From positions 1-43,763 of IMG/VR virus record IMGVR_UViG_3300009155_003916: a stretch of DNA of 43,763 nt; one strand, 5' to 3'. Below, piece by piece: positions 11,180 to 19,300 of the stretch. The position numbers and the translations under genes are program-made. The notes under the pieces were generated by a model. The model worked only from the letters and a program-made list of their open reading frames with translations, had not been told where the DNA came from and did no database searches. Position 1 is the stretch's first letter. Every line of letters begins with the position of its first letter. The stretch is from a virus.

Positions 11180-11186
11180 ATAAATA
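11180..11186 (-). promoter_or_regulatory. TATTTAT upstream element of the 1604-aa baseplate gene
   Basis: On the minus strand the core TATTTAT lies 17 nt before the ATG at 11162, in the 41-nt gap after the tape measure gene. It is one of about twelve copies of the same directional core found before genes that lead transcription units in this window. Confidence 0.4.
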
Positions 11187-11203
11187 GATTAGTACCTATT
11201 TTT

Positions 11204-12943
11204 TTATTGTCCTGGTGCATTATATACATCAGGTTGTTTCATAACCGCCTTTACCGCATTTGAAAATTGTAAATCTTTAGCATCAATCATTCCAACAACT
11301 TTGTTGTCTTGTGTTAATTCAACTCTACCTTTAAGTTCAATCGTAACAGGATCAACTTTTACCGTTTCAGGTTTTTTTTCAGTGTTCAACCCCAAAGACT
11401 TAACAATGTCCTCAACGATACTACCAACCGCAGGAACCACTATATTTTCTTTACTAATTTGTGTCTTAAAAGTTTCCGAAAAATCAATATTAGAAATTCT
11501 ATCAATACTATTTGAAAATCCTTCTACAAGATCTGTCGTAATATTTGATAGTGTGGTACCTAACTTTGCGTCAAATCCTTCAAGATCCCCTTTAATTAAA
11601 TCCCTAATAGCTTCAACACTACCTTCTTCAAATCTATTAATCGTCCTTCTTTGATCTTCAGGTCTAAATCCTTCCCTAACTCCCTCGGTAACTATTCTCT
11701 GAGCACCTCTTTGAATTTCAATAGCATCTTGAAGAGCTTTACTACTCGCGATTCCCGCAACACCAAATCCAACCTTAATTGCTGTCAGATTATTATTCAT
11801 CATTTGTTGTGTTGAAAGTTGTTCAGCCGCGAAATCCTCTAAAGTTTTAGCACTACTTGTCTGTGCTTTTAGTTTTTCTAAATCACCTTGTTGTAATTGG
11901 GATACTAATTTATCTTGACCATCTACCTTAACTGTGAATCCACCTTTCAATTTATCAAAATTAGCAACACCTGATAAAAACATTTTAGTTTCTTCATCAA
12001 TACCACCAATTCTTAATTCTTTTGATACTTCGGTAAGTTGGGCACGTGCTTTAGCCATCTTAACCATATTATCATAACTAAGACCTGTTTCTTCTGAAAT
12101 TTTCATTAAGTCACGTCGAGCAGAAGGTGGTATTTCAAATTTACCGGTTTCTTTATTTAAATAACCCATTCTTTCTACAACACCTCCAATTGCCTCTTGT
12201 AACCCTTCAGTGTCTTCTTGTGCTAAATACATAAGTCTAAAAGGATCTGCCAAATCACCAACCGCAACACCTAATCTTTGAAATGTATTAACGGCACCTA
12301 TAGCTCCTTCTGGATCAAAAACTTTTGACGCGAAATTAAACACATCACTCATATCTATTTTCAATAGAGCCGCTTTTGCTGCCATTCGAGCTAACCCATC
12401 AACACCTGTTTGAAAACCATATTTGTTAGCATTAGATAGATTATCACTGACCTGTGTAAATACCGCATTTGTATTCGCACCAAACTTTCTTGCTTCAGAT
12501 AGAATTGTTAATGTATTTTCACCAAAATTATACATAGATTCCCCAAACTCAGCAAATTTAACAAAACCTGTTGAAATTGTTTGGATACCTAATCCTGTTG
12601 CCGTTGCCGCGGCTTGGATTTCAACCATATTTTTAGCACCAACAATAAAACTATATTCAAGTTCTGATGCTATATTTTGTATTATTTCAGCAGTTCTTTG
12701 AGTTAGGTTTGCAACATCAGCACCTGAGTCAATAACTAACGCTAAATCCTTTGAGACATCAGCAATCGTCTTAGAAACCTCTCTATAAGTTTCCCTATTG
12801 GCTGTCATATTTTTTTGGACAGATCTTGCCTGTTCGTCCAAATTTTCACGAAATTCTTTTACATTCGCAACAAAATCTTTAAGAAAAATGTCCGATAAAC
12901 CCTTCCCATACTTATTAAGATCATCAAAAATGTTTTGTGCCAT
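11204..12943 (-). CDS. Tape measure / baseplate hub protein (T4 gp29-like)
   Basis: The product is 579 aa, close to T4 gp29 (590 aa). It is largely alpha-helical, with a long heptad-rich N-terminus (residues 1-110, many K/E/D/Q) followed by an Ala/Gly-rich hydrophobic middle (about 115-250, for example AAATATGLGIQTISTG and GLARMAAKAALLKIDMS). This is the composition of tape measure proteins, which set tail length and pass through the membrane at DNA ejection. The C-terminus is mixed alpha/beta (VTIELKGRVELTQDNKVVGM). It sits right after the gp26-like gene and its overlapping extension and before the large baseplate gene, the standard place for a tape measure. The ATG is preceded by GTATTTAT. 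The assignment rests on composition, length and position rather than a catalytic motif. Confidence 0.7.
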   Translation of the reverse strand: MAQNIFDDLNKYGKGLSDIFLKDFVANVKEFRENLDEQARSVQKNMTANRETYREVSKTIADVSKDLALVIDSGADVANLTQRTAEIIQNIASELEYSFIVGAKNMVEIQAAATATGLGIQTISTGFVKFAEFGESMYNFGENTLTILSEARKFGANTNAVFTQVSDNLSNANKYGFQTGVDGLARMAAKAALLKIDMSDVFNFASKVFDPEGAIGAVNTFQRLGVAVGDLADPFRLMYLAQEDTEGLQEAIGGVVERMGYLNKETGKFEIPPSARRDLMKISEETGLSYDNMVKMAKARAQLTEVSKELRIGGIDEETKMFLSGVANFDKLKGGFTVKVDGQDKLVSQLQQGDLEKLKAQTSSAKTLEDFAAEQLSTQQMMNNNLTAIKVGFGVAGIASSKALQDAIEIQRGAQRIVTEGVREGFRPEDQRRTINRFEEGSVEAIRDLIKGDLEGFDAKLGTTLSNITTDLVEGFSNSIDRISNIDFSETFKTQISKENIVVPAVGSIVEDIVKSLGLNTEKKPETVKVDPVTIELKGRVELTQDNKVVGMIDAKDLQFSNAVKAVMKQPDVYNAPGQ

Positions 12944-12957
12944 AAAAATCGTTTACA

Positions 12958-12965
12958 ATAAATAC
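12958..12965 (-). promoter_or_regulatory. GTATTTAT upstream element of the tape measure gene
   Basis: GTATTTAT on the minus strand, 14 nt before the tape measure ATG. It overlaps nothing except the short space after the +1-frame extension (stop at 12969). It matches the recurrent element of the window. Confidence 0.45.
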
Positions 12966-12968
12966 TAC

Positions 12969-13127
12969 TTACTCAGTTTTGGGTGATAAGTCGGTAACCA
13001 ACTTATTCACTAAATATTTTCTGAAATAAGTTGGCATAAGGTGAAAATCTCCATATGAAACATGAAGATGTTTAGCTAAATAATAAAATTCGTCAGATAA
13101 GTTCTTTTTGTGATCAGAAGAAAGGAC
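12969..13127 (-). CDS. +1-frame extension of the gp26-like gene (candidate tail assembly chaperone C-terminus)
   Basis: A 52-codon open frame lies in the +1 phase relative to the gp26-like gene and runs across its stop into the gap before the tape measure. It reads VLSSDHKKNLSDEFYYLAKH, then LHVSYGDFHLMPTYFRKYLV, then NKLVTDLSPKTE. The helical pattern with LAKHLHVSYGD and MP-x-Y-x-R resembles the C-terminal part of tail assembly chaperones. The only ATG in the frame is at its 31st codon, so separate translation would give a fragment. Joining it to the gp26-like protein at the UUU_CGU site gives a protein of 295 aa. Reading as a real frameshift product is inferred from coding-like content, position directly before the tape measure, and the slippery site. 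Confidence 0.6.
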   Translation of the reverse strand, partial: VLSSDHKKNLSDEFYYLAKHLHVSYGDFHLMPTYFRKYLVNKLVTDLSPKTE

Positions 13128-13857
13128 GAAAAAACTCTGCCCCAAAGGTGATACTCAATTCTACCTTTTTTCCGGATGGGGCGATAACAGTCTTCACAAG
13201 ATCTAATCTTGGTTCATTTTCGTTTATATATTTTTTGATATATTTTGAATCCATAATTGGCATTGTCTCAACGAACTTAATAATATTCTCAGGGTTAGTA
13301 TCACCATTAATACTAACGATTGATTTAGCCAATTTAGTTGTTACCACAGGTGCTTTACCAAGGGGATACATACTTTGGATTCTATCTAAATCCGATTGTT
13401 CACCTAAAGTTAATGGTTTAAGTTTTACCTTTACCTGACTTCTAGGTAATGTGGTTGTCCAAGTTCCATCATCATCAGGTAACTGATTTGATTGTTTAAT
13501 ATTTAATTCATCTAACAACACATTCCCCTTGAAAGGTTTTCCAGTTTCGGGATCAACTAAATTAAACACATATTCAGGACCAAATGACGTATTTCTTAAA
13601 AAGATGAGAATTGCTTCGATGTCCCCATTCAAAAGGTCTTCAGGTCTGATACCTGGTTCATATAATTTCGATCTAACTAGTGTTGTTACAATAGAATCTG
13701 ATGGAGCACTCATTATCGTATTCTCATCAGATGCGGTTAAATAACCAACCTTAACCGACTCTTTTTTATTTTTATAAAAAATACCTCTTGATGGTAGTGG
13801 TACTACATCGTGGGGTAAGTTAAAATCAATTTGTCCATATTGTATAGAATCTTCCAT
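13114..13857 (-). CDS. gp26-like baseplate / tail assembly protein (T4_baseplate family)
   Basis: The product is 247 aa. The N-terminal signature HDVVPLPSRGIFYKNKKESV followed by KVGYLTASDENTIMS matches the T4_baseplate family (T4 gp26 and relatives), whose members begin with a PLPSxGxxY stretch and an LTAxDE motif. In T4, gp26 acts in baseplate hub assembly. Proteins at this position, immediately before the tape measure, also correspond to the tail assembly chaperones of other long-tailed phages. The gene ends in FFRPFF. Its last codons contain the run TTT TTT CGT C, where a +1 slip would join it to a 52-codon extension. The ATG lies five bases after a hairpin with a T tract that terminates or attenuates transcription arriving from the homing endonuclease gene. 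Confidence 0.75.
   Translation of the reverse strand: MEDSIQYGQIDFNLPHDVVPLPSRGIFYKNKKESVKVGYLTASDENTIMSAPSDSIVTTLVRSKLYEPGIRPEDLLNGDIEAILIFLRNTSFGPEYVFNLVDPETGKPFKGNVLLDELNIKQSNQLPDDDGTWTTTLPRSQVKVKLKPLTLGEQSDLDRIQSMYPLGKAPVVTTKLAKSIVSINGDTNPENIIKFVETMPIMDSKYIKKYINENEPRLDLVKTVIAPSGKKVELSITFGAEFFRPFF
13126..13134 (-). other. Candidate +1 ribosomal frameshift site TTT TTT CGT
   Basis: In the gp26 frame the codons are GAG TTT TTT CGT CCT. tRNA-Phe on the second TTT can slip one base forward onto TTC, which it pairs with better, and reading continues as GTC CTT TCT TCT in the open +1 frame. The heptamer UUU_CGU_C is the same as in the influenza A PA-X +1 site. The zero-frame TGA is four codons downstream. 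Confidence 0.5.
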
Positions 13858-13862
13858 AAAAA

Positions 13863-13887
13863 AACCATAGAGTTTTACTCTATGGTT
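13863..13887 (-). terminator. Rho-independent terminator after the homing endonuclease gene
   Basis: On the minus strand AACCATAGAG and CTCTATGGTT form a perfect 10-bp stem with a 5-nt loop (TAAAA). The 3' arm is followed by five more T, giving seven in a row. It lies 23 nt after the endonuclease stop and only five bases before the gp26-like ATG, so it probably isolates the endonuclease transcript. It also means gp26 needs read-through or initiation at the TATTTAA sequence at 13886-13892. Confidence 0.7.
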
Positions 13888-13909
13888 AAATATAGTTAAA
13901 GTTGTCTTT

Positions 13910-14800
13910 TTATAAAGACAATCTCTGTCTTAAATCAGAAATAACCCATTCAGGTTTTTCATTAATATCTTTTTCCCAATAACGAAGTAAAATTATATCG
14001 TTATTAACACATAACTCATCTTTATATTTATCATTTTGTTTTGTTATTATTTGAGTTTCATATATTACTTCGTGGTGTTTTGAACTAGGATTACAATGAT
14101 AAAAATCACCATCCACCTCTATCAAAATATTATATGTTTCAAGATAAAAATCAAATAGTCTATGTTTATACTCGTACTGATATTCAAAATTAAGATTGAG
14201 TAATCTCAAAATAGTTTCAAATTTAATCTCAACTCCACTAGGTTTTTTACTTATTTTTGATTTAAGCCAAGTAATTCTTCGTTTAGACGCATCTTCTTTT
14301 AATTTAGGATTATCTTCGTATCTTTTTTTTTGAGTAATCGACAACTTTTTTTTTGAGTTTTCCGATTTTGGTACACCTTTCAATGAATTAGATATTTTTT
14401 TTCCTCTTTCTTTGTTATTTCTTAATTTTTCTTTGATTCCCTCAATCTTATTTCTCGTTTGTTCATTATCGTTTTCCCACCAACCTTTGTATTTTCCTTC
14501 TTTCCAATTTTTCTTTTGAGTCTCAATTGCTTTTTTGTGCGTCTCAGGATTTTTATGGAAATTGTTTTTACCAGGTACTCTATTATGATGGGACTGAACA
14601 AACTTTGAAAATCCTTTTGATATTGAAATAAAATTAGTTTCTTCCCCACATCCACATTCACATTTAGGTTTAACCCCATTTAAAACATAATTAACATATA
14701 AATCATCTGATTTAGTTTTATGTTTTAGAGACGAATGTCTTAATAATGACATTATTCCATTATACTCTTTCTGACATATTTTACAAATAAAAATTCCCAT
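13910..14800 (-). CDS. Free-standing homing endonuclease (zinc finger, NUMOD3-like, Vsr-like PD-(D/E)xK)
   Basis: The product is 296 aa. A C2H2 zinc finger opens the protein (C6, C9, H22, H27), followed by a Cys cluster (CECGC at 47-51). A strongly basic middle (about 75-185) contains ERGKKISNSLKGVPKSENS, a NUMOD3-type DNA-binding module. The C-terminal part (190-296) is a Vsr/EDxHD-like nuclease: E191, D217 in LFDFYL, E228-V-D230-G-D and H235, then a final IILLRYWEKDI strand. Such nucleases nick or cut DNA to spread into phages lacking them. The gene is inserted between tail tube and gp26-like genes, has its own terminator, and its ATG lies in a hairpin. Nothing suggests a role in tail assembly. 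The class is clear; the target site is unknown. Confidence 0.8.
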   Translation of the reverse strand: MGIFICKICQKEYNGIMSLLRHSSLKHKTKSDDLYVNYVLNGVKPKCECGCGEETNFISISKGFSKFVQSHHNRVPGKNNFHKNPETHKKAIETQKKNWKEGKYKGWWENDNEQTRNKIEGIKEKLRNNKERGKKISNSLKGVPKSENSKKKLSITQKKRYEDNPKLKEDASKRRITWLKSKISKKPSGVEIKFETILRLLNLNFEYQYEYKHRLFDFYLETYNILIEVDGDFYHCNPSSKHHEVIYETQIITKQNDKYKDELCVNNDIILLRYWEKDINEKPEWVISDLRQRLSL

Positions 14801-14819
14801 ATTACTATATATGGGAATT
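14792..14819 (-). promoter_or_regulatory. 11-bp hairpin containing the homing endonuclease start codon
   Basis: Minus-strand arms AATTCCCATAT and ATATGGGAATT (14809-14819 and 14792-14802) pair perfectly around a 6-nt loop. The 3' arm contains the endonuclease ATG (14800-14798) and is followed by TTTATTTG. In RNA coming from the tail tube gene the start codon would be buried; the structure may also serve as a weak terminator for the tail tube transcript. T4 I-TevI is known to be silenced in a similar way. Confidence 0.6.
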
Positions 14820-14862
14820 AAACGATATTGTCAATGGTTAGGTCTATTTTAATATAAAAAAA

Positions 14863-15351
14863 TCAATATACCAAGATACAACGATCCATACGTAATGAAC
14901 AAGAAAGTGTTGCCAACTTATCATCACTATATGATGCTTGCGACCAAGATACATCAGTTAAGAAAGTATTTTCAAGTATCCATTTCTCAACAACAACACC
15001 CGTTGGATCTAACATTTCCAAATCAATGTTTTTCTTATAACCCGCAGCATAACCCATACGACCTGTAACTGATTCCGCGTGTAAACGAACCCATTCCATT
15101 AACGCTTGTGTTGCAGAAGGACCAATTGGGTCAATAAAATCAACTTTAATTGGATCCCAATTAAATCTACCAGCAACAAACGTACTTGTATTCAAAAATG
15201 GAATTTCAGTACTACCAATCTTAATCGCAGGTCTACCTGAACTTTGTACATACCATTCGTTTATACCCAATGATGAAGGGAATCTTAATATAAATCGGTT
15301 GTTCCTTTTGGGTTCATAAGGAATCGGCATTTTCATCAATAAATCAGCCAT
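14863..15351 (-). CDS. 19: Tail tube protein (T4 gp19-like)
   Basis: The product is 162 aa, almost the same as T4 gp19 (163 aa). It contains NNRFILRFPSSLGINEWYVQ, a beta segment VDFIDPIGPSATQALMEWVR, RMGYAAGYKKNIDLEMLDP and a final LATLSCSLRMDRC strand. These are the hallmarks of contractile-phage tube proteins, which stack in hexameric rings to form the inner channel inside the sheath. The ATG at 15351 is preceded by GTATTTAT, consistent with strong late expression. In T4 gp19 directly follows gp18; here a HAD-family gene stands between them, and a homing endonuclease follows. Confidence 0.88.
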   Translation of the reverse strand: MADLLMKMPIPYEPKRNNRFILRFPSSLGINEWYVQSSGRPAIKIGSTEIPFLNTSTFVAGRFNWDPIKVDFIDPIGPSATQALMEWVRLHAESVTGRMGYAAGYKKNIDLEMLDPTGVVVEKWILENTFLTDVSWSQASYSDDKLATLSCSLRMDRCILVY

Positions 15352-15384
15352 ATCTTTAAATTTTAATCTTTTTTAGTTTTTTAT

Positions 15385-15392
15385 ATAAATAC
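15385..15392 (-). promoter_or_regulatory. GTATTTAT upstream element of the tail tube gene
   Basis: GTATTTATATAAAA on the minus strand, 33 nt before the tail tube ATG, in the 92-nt gap after the HAD gene. Same core as the other elements of the window. This copy has the longest spacing, leaving room for a normal leader. Confidence 0.5.
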
Positions 15393-15443
15393 TCGTCAAA
15401 AAGTTTTTCTATTTACTTTTTTTTTTGACAAACTATTCTGTTA

Positions 15444-16304
15444 TTAATATTTCTTTTTTATACCTCCGGTTGTTGAATAAGTAGCAAATTCAATTCCTTC
15501 TGGTTTATTTTTTTCAAAATAAGATTTCATCTTTTCAACATTTCTAACATCGTCATCTGAAAATCCAATTTTTGGTATGAATTCATTTCCTATTTTCTCT
15601 TTCACAAATATTTTTTTGTGTATTTTTCTAGCAATTTTCTTTATATGTTCAATAAATTCATTCATAGCGTCTATTTTACCTTCTTCAGGATTAGAAGCAC
15701 TACCAGAACCATAACTCACTGGAGAAAATTGACACATATCTAAATACTCACGAATTATTTCATCATCAGACATATCTTCCATATCATCTATGGATCTATA
15801 TTTTCTAAGATTTTTTATCAAAAGTTTTTTATTAATACCCTCATGATTATTAATAATCATATTATAAACACTTTCTTTTAATGTATTAGGTTTGTGTCCT
15901 CTAGCAGTGATAATAGCAAAAACAGAACCACCATTTATTGCTTCAATAAAATCATCCCAAGCAGGTCCTACCTCAGCGGTCATTGAATCAATAATGAAAT
16001 CCTTGTCTCCTTCTGTTTTGAAATTTCTGAAAGGGTCGTTTGCAAATCCAATAATTGTCCTACCTTTATATTTGAAAGGTTCTTTTCCAATCTCTGTTCG
16101 ATATTCAGCAAAATCCTCAGTACCCATCATAACTTCATCACCATCTTCATCCTCCAAAACGATTTTAGTTGGCATATAAAGTAAATTATCATCCCAATCA
16201 AAAGCATAATACTTCATATCAGGAGTTCCTTCATCACCAATCCCCTCGGTTATATAGGAGGGGATTAGTGAATTTAGGATTCTATTTCTCAATATCTCTT
16301 TCAT
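15444..16304 (-). CDS. HAD-superfamily hydrolase (phosphatase-like) in the tail operon
   Basis: The product is 286 aa. Motif I is YYAFDWDDNLL (D36, D38), motif II is FAIITARGHKP (T in ITARG) and motif IV is IGFSDDDVRN, the set expected for a HAD phosphatase. Insertions between motif I and II (about 50-125) and between II and IV form the cap region. The substrate cannot be told. The N-terminus MKEILRNRILNSLIPSYITE is a basic amphipathic stretch ending in I-T-E, which fits the (I/L)-x-E cleavage rule of the T4 prohead protease, so it may be a capsid-targeting peptide; this is inference. The ATG is 3 nt after the sheath stop, so it is co-transcribed with the sheath gene. No T4 counterpart lies at this position. 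Confidence 0.7.
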   Translation of the reverse strand: MKEILRNRILNSLIPSYITEGIGDEGTPDMKYYAFDWDDNLLYMPTKIVLEDEDGDEVMMGTEDFAEYRTEIGKEPFKYKGRTIIGFANDPFRNFKTEGDKDFIIDSMTAEVGPAWDDFIEAINGGSVFAIITARGHKPNTLKESVYNMIINNHEGINKKLLIKNLRKYRSIDDMEDMSDDEIIREYLDMCQFSPVSYGSGSASNPEEGKIDAMNEFIEHIKKIARKIHKKIFVKEKIGNEFIPKIGFSDDDVRNVEKMKSYFEKNKPEGIEFATYSTTGGIKKKY

Positions 16305-16307
16305 TTA

Positions 16308-19300
16308 TTAGATATTTTCAAAAGATGCTCCGGTAGGAGTGATCAAGAACTCAATGTCAATGAATTCTAAAGATTTAGTTGGTTTGATATAAACTTTACC
16401 TACCAATTGGTTTCTATCCAAATCTTCAGGTGAAGAACTTACTGTTACTCTGAAATCATATAAACCTCTATCTCTTCTAATTGAATCTAAAATAGGATTA
16501 ACCGCATCTAAGAAGTCCTGTCTAACTTTCTCGTCATTTTGTTCAAACAACAATCTAACAGCAACTGCAGAAATTAATTTACGAGCCTGTAACAACAATC
16601 TTCTAACATTTAATCTGTCAAGTGCTGATTGTGCAACTTGTAAAGTTTTATTACCCCAAATTACTGTACCAACATCTGAGAAGGTAGCAATAGGATTAAT
16701 TCTTCCCTGATACAATGTATCTCTATCAGTTTGTGTTAATTTTCTTCTAGCCTTCACTGAACTAACAAGACCTCTTGTATAACCCGCTGATGCGAACCAA
16801 GGAAATGCAATATTATCTGTAAGTGCTAAGTTTCTACAAACTTCACCTGTTGATGGGAGATATATTTGTGTGTTATTAACCGTGTCTCTAACTAAAATCC
16901 AAGGATAGTATGTTGCGGTATAGTTAGAATCAATACCCGTATCATCCAAAGTATTTACAGCTTCTGTAGGGTCAATAAAGTCTTGTGTATCCACAGTAGA
17001 TACTAAAAGATCGATATCAGGGGTTGTTGTGATATAAATCGAGTCAGCTCTTTCCTGTTCAACCATTTCAATAGCATCTTCAACCAAATTACTATTATTC
17101 ACATAATCAATACCAGGTGTTGCAAATACGTTAATATTTGTTGCTTCAGGATTTGCAAATGTTTGAATACCAAGTAGATAAGCATAATAGTCAGTTGTTG
17201 CATAATCTGTTATGTTATTACCATATGTATATGGTCTGAAAGCACCCCAACCTGTTGCTGACGGATATCTAGTATCACAAGTAGGTGATACACCTTTTTT
17301 ATATCCTGAACCTCCTAATATAAACTCATCACCATTAGTTCTTCTCTCTCTATAAATGTCCCAACCATCAAAACCTCCTTGAACTAAGAATGTGAACTTA
17401 CGTGATTGGATTTTATAATACGGATTTGTAGGATCTGTTGGGTCTGTTGTAAAACTAACAGAACCTACTTCAAATGCTGAAGTACCTGAAGAAAGATATG
17501 AATTAGCAATTGTTACAACAGTTGCTCCACTATCCATGTGATATCCTTTTGTTTGGTAAGTCCAATCTGAAGCTTCATTACAAATACTTGTTGGGTTCTG
17601 TTTTCCTTTATACTGAAATAAATCAGAATCAATTCCTAATTGTGATGAGAAACCTAAATAGGTTGTTCTTACTTTATCACCACTTGATGTTGTTGAATTA
17701 TCAGCGGAACCTGTTGCGTTTCCAAATGGTGGATTGTAAATAACTTCACCAGGAAAATCATATTTTGTTTTATACACAGGTTGTGGCGGAACATTAGAAG
17801 TTGATGAGTATGTTCTCTCAACCAATCCTTCAAAACCACAAGGAATAGCATCAACAGGTGCATCATAATTCAATTCCAACATAATAAATTTAGAATTTAA
17901 CTGATATTCACCATCTGAAGTTCCAACTTTAACACCAACATAACTATTTTGACTTGGGTCCATAGTACAATTTGTAAATTTCTCCAAAATAACAGGATTG
18001 GTATCCGTATCATAAAAGTCTCTTACTGCAATATCAAAAGTTAAATTATTGAATGACATATTCAAAATAGAAATTTTAACTTGAGTGTTTGCCGCATTAC
18101 CATCTGATATCGTGATAACTTTGAATAATTCATACACTTTATTACCACGTAGTTCAGATACTACCCAAGGAGATCTAGGTGTTTGATACGGGTCTAAGAA
18201 ATATGCCATAGTACCAGTTGTACTAGCCGCTCTCAAACCAGGTAATTGGATTAAACTTGTACTCAATCCTCTGATGTAACCTTTGTTATAACCAAAATTT
18301 AACAAGTTAGGGTAAATCTCCTCAACAAACAATGGTATAACCGTTCTGTCTATTGCAAAATTATCTTTACTTAATACCTTACTCAAGTAATTAGCCCCCG
18401 TTTGTTGCATTGATGCTGTAATACTAAATGATGTTGGACTTGATGTTGTTGTTAAACCTGTAATTCGAAACTCGGTATATGGGTTTTTAGTTACACCAGT
18501 ATTAATATCAATTAAATTAACGTTAGACGCTGCACTAACCACATAATCAGGGCCTGCAACACCTGAACCATAATTAGAAACACCTCTTGATCTTAAAGTT
18601 GCAACGACCATATTATTATATGCCGAATATGCAGTTCCTGACCACCCAAAAGTTTGTCCTGATATTGTTCCAGTATATGAAGTATATGAACCAGCACTTA
18701 AACCACCACTCAAAGAACTTAAGAAAGTTACAAAAGATCTACCAAAATAGTTGTTTCCAGTACTAATATTGAACAAAGAATAATACCAAGGATCGTTTAA
18801 ATAAGACGTATAGTCTTGTGAAGACGCATTTGTATTATAAACACCTAAAACATTTGTAGATGCGGTGTAGGATCCTGATGTATAAGTAGTATTTGTTGCT
18901 GCTGGTAAACTACCAAAAATGTATGATGTTGATGCTGAGTTTACCTGTACCACCGCAGCAGTATCATTACCAAAAACTGTTAATAAGAAATTTTGTAAAT
19001 CTGTAGTGAATGTTGAAGTACTGCCGTCAATCTTAGTATAAGATGTATTTACGTCGGTATATGCACTTAAACCATTGGTCAATATATTTACAGTTCCTGT
19101 TGAGTTAGCACTAAATGTTACTGTAAATCCAACAGGTGTACTTCCTGTTAATCCGATAGTTGTGGTATTTGGATTCGCAATTGTCTTAATTGTCCAAGAT
19201 GGTCCGGCATCATAACCTGAAAGACCTAATATTCTTGTTACAAATAATTGATTTGATTGTTGTAAATATGATTTTGCAATATACGCCATTTCATATTTAG

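Noticed and set aside
14792-14819. Reading the hairpin before the endonuclease only as a terminator
   Set aside because: The stem is A/T-rich with three G-C pairs and the T stretch is short; burying the start codon explains its position better, though both roles may coexist.
15395-15429. A/T-only inverted repeat between the HAD and tail tube genes as a terminator
   Set aside because: The 8-bp stem has only two G-C pairs, a 19-nt loop and no T tract after it, so it is not convincing as an intrinsic terminator.
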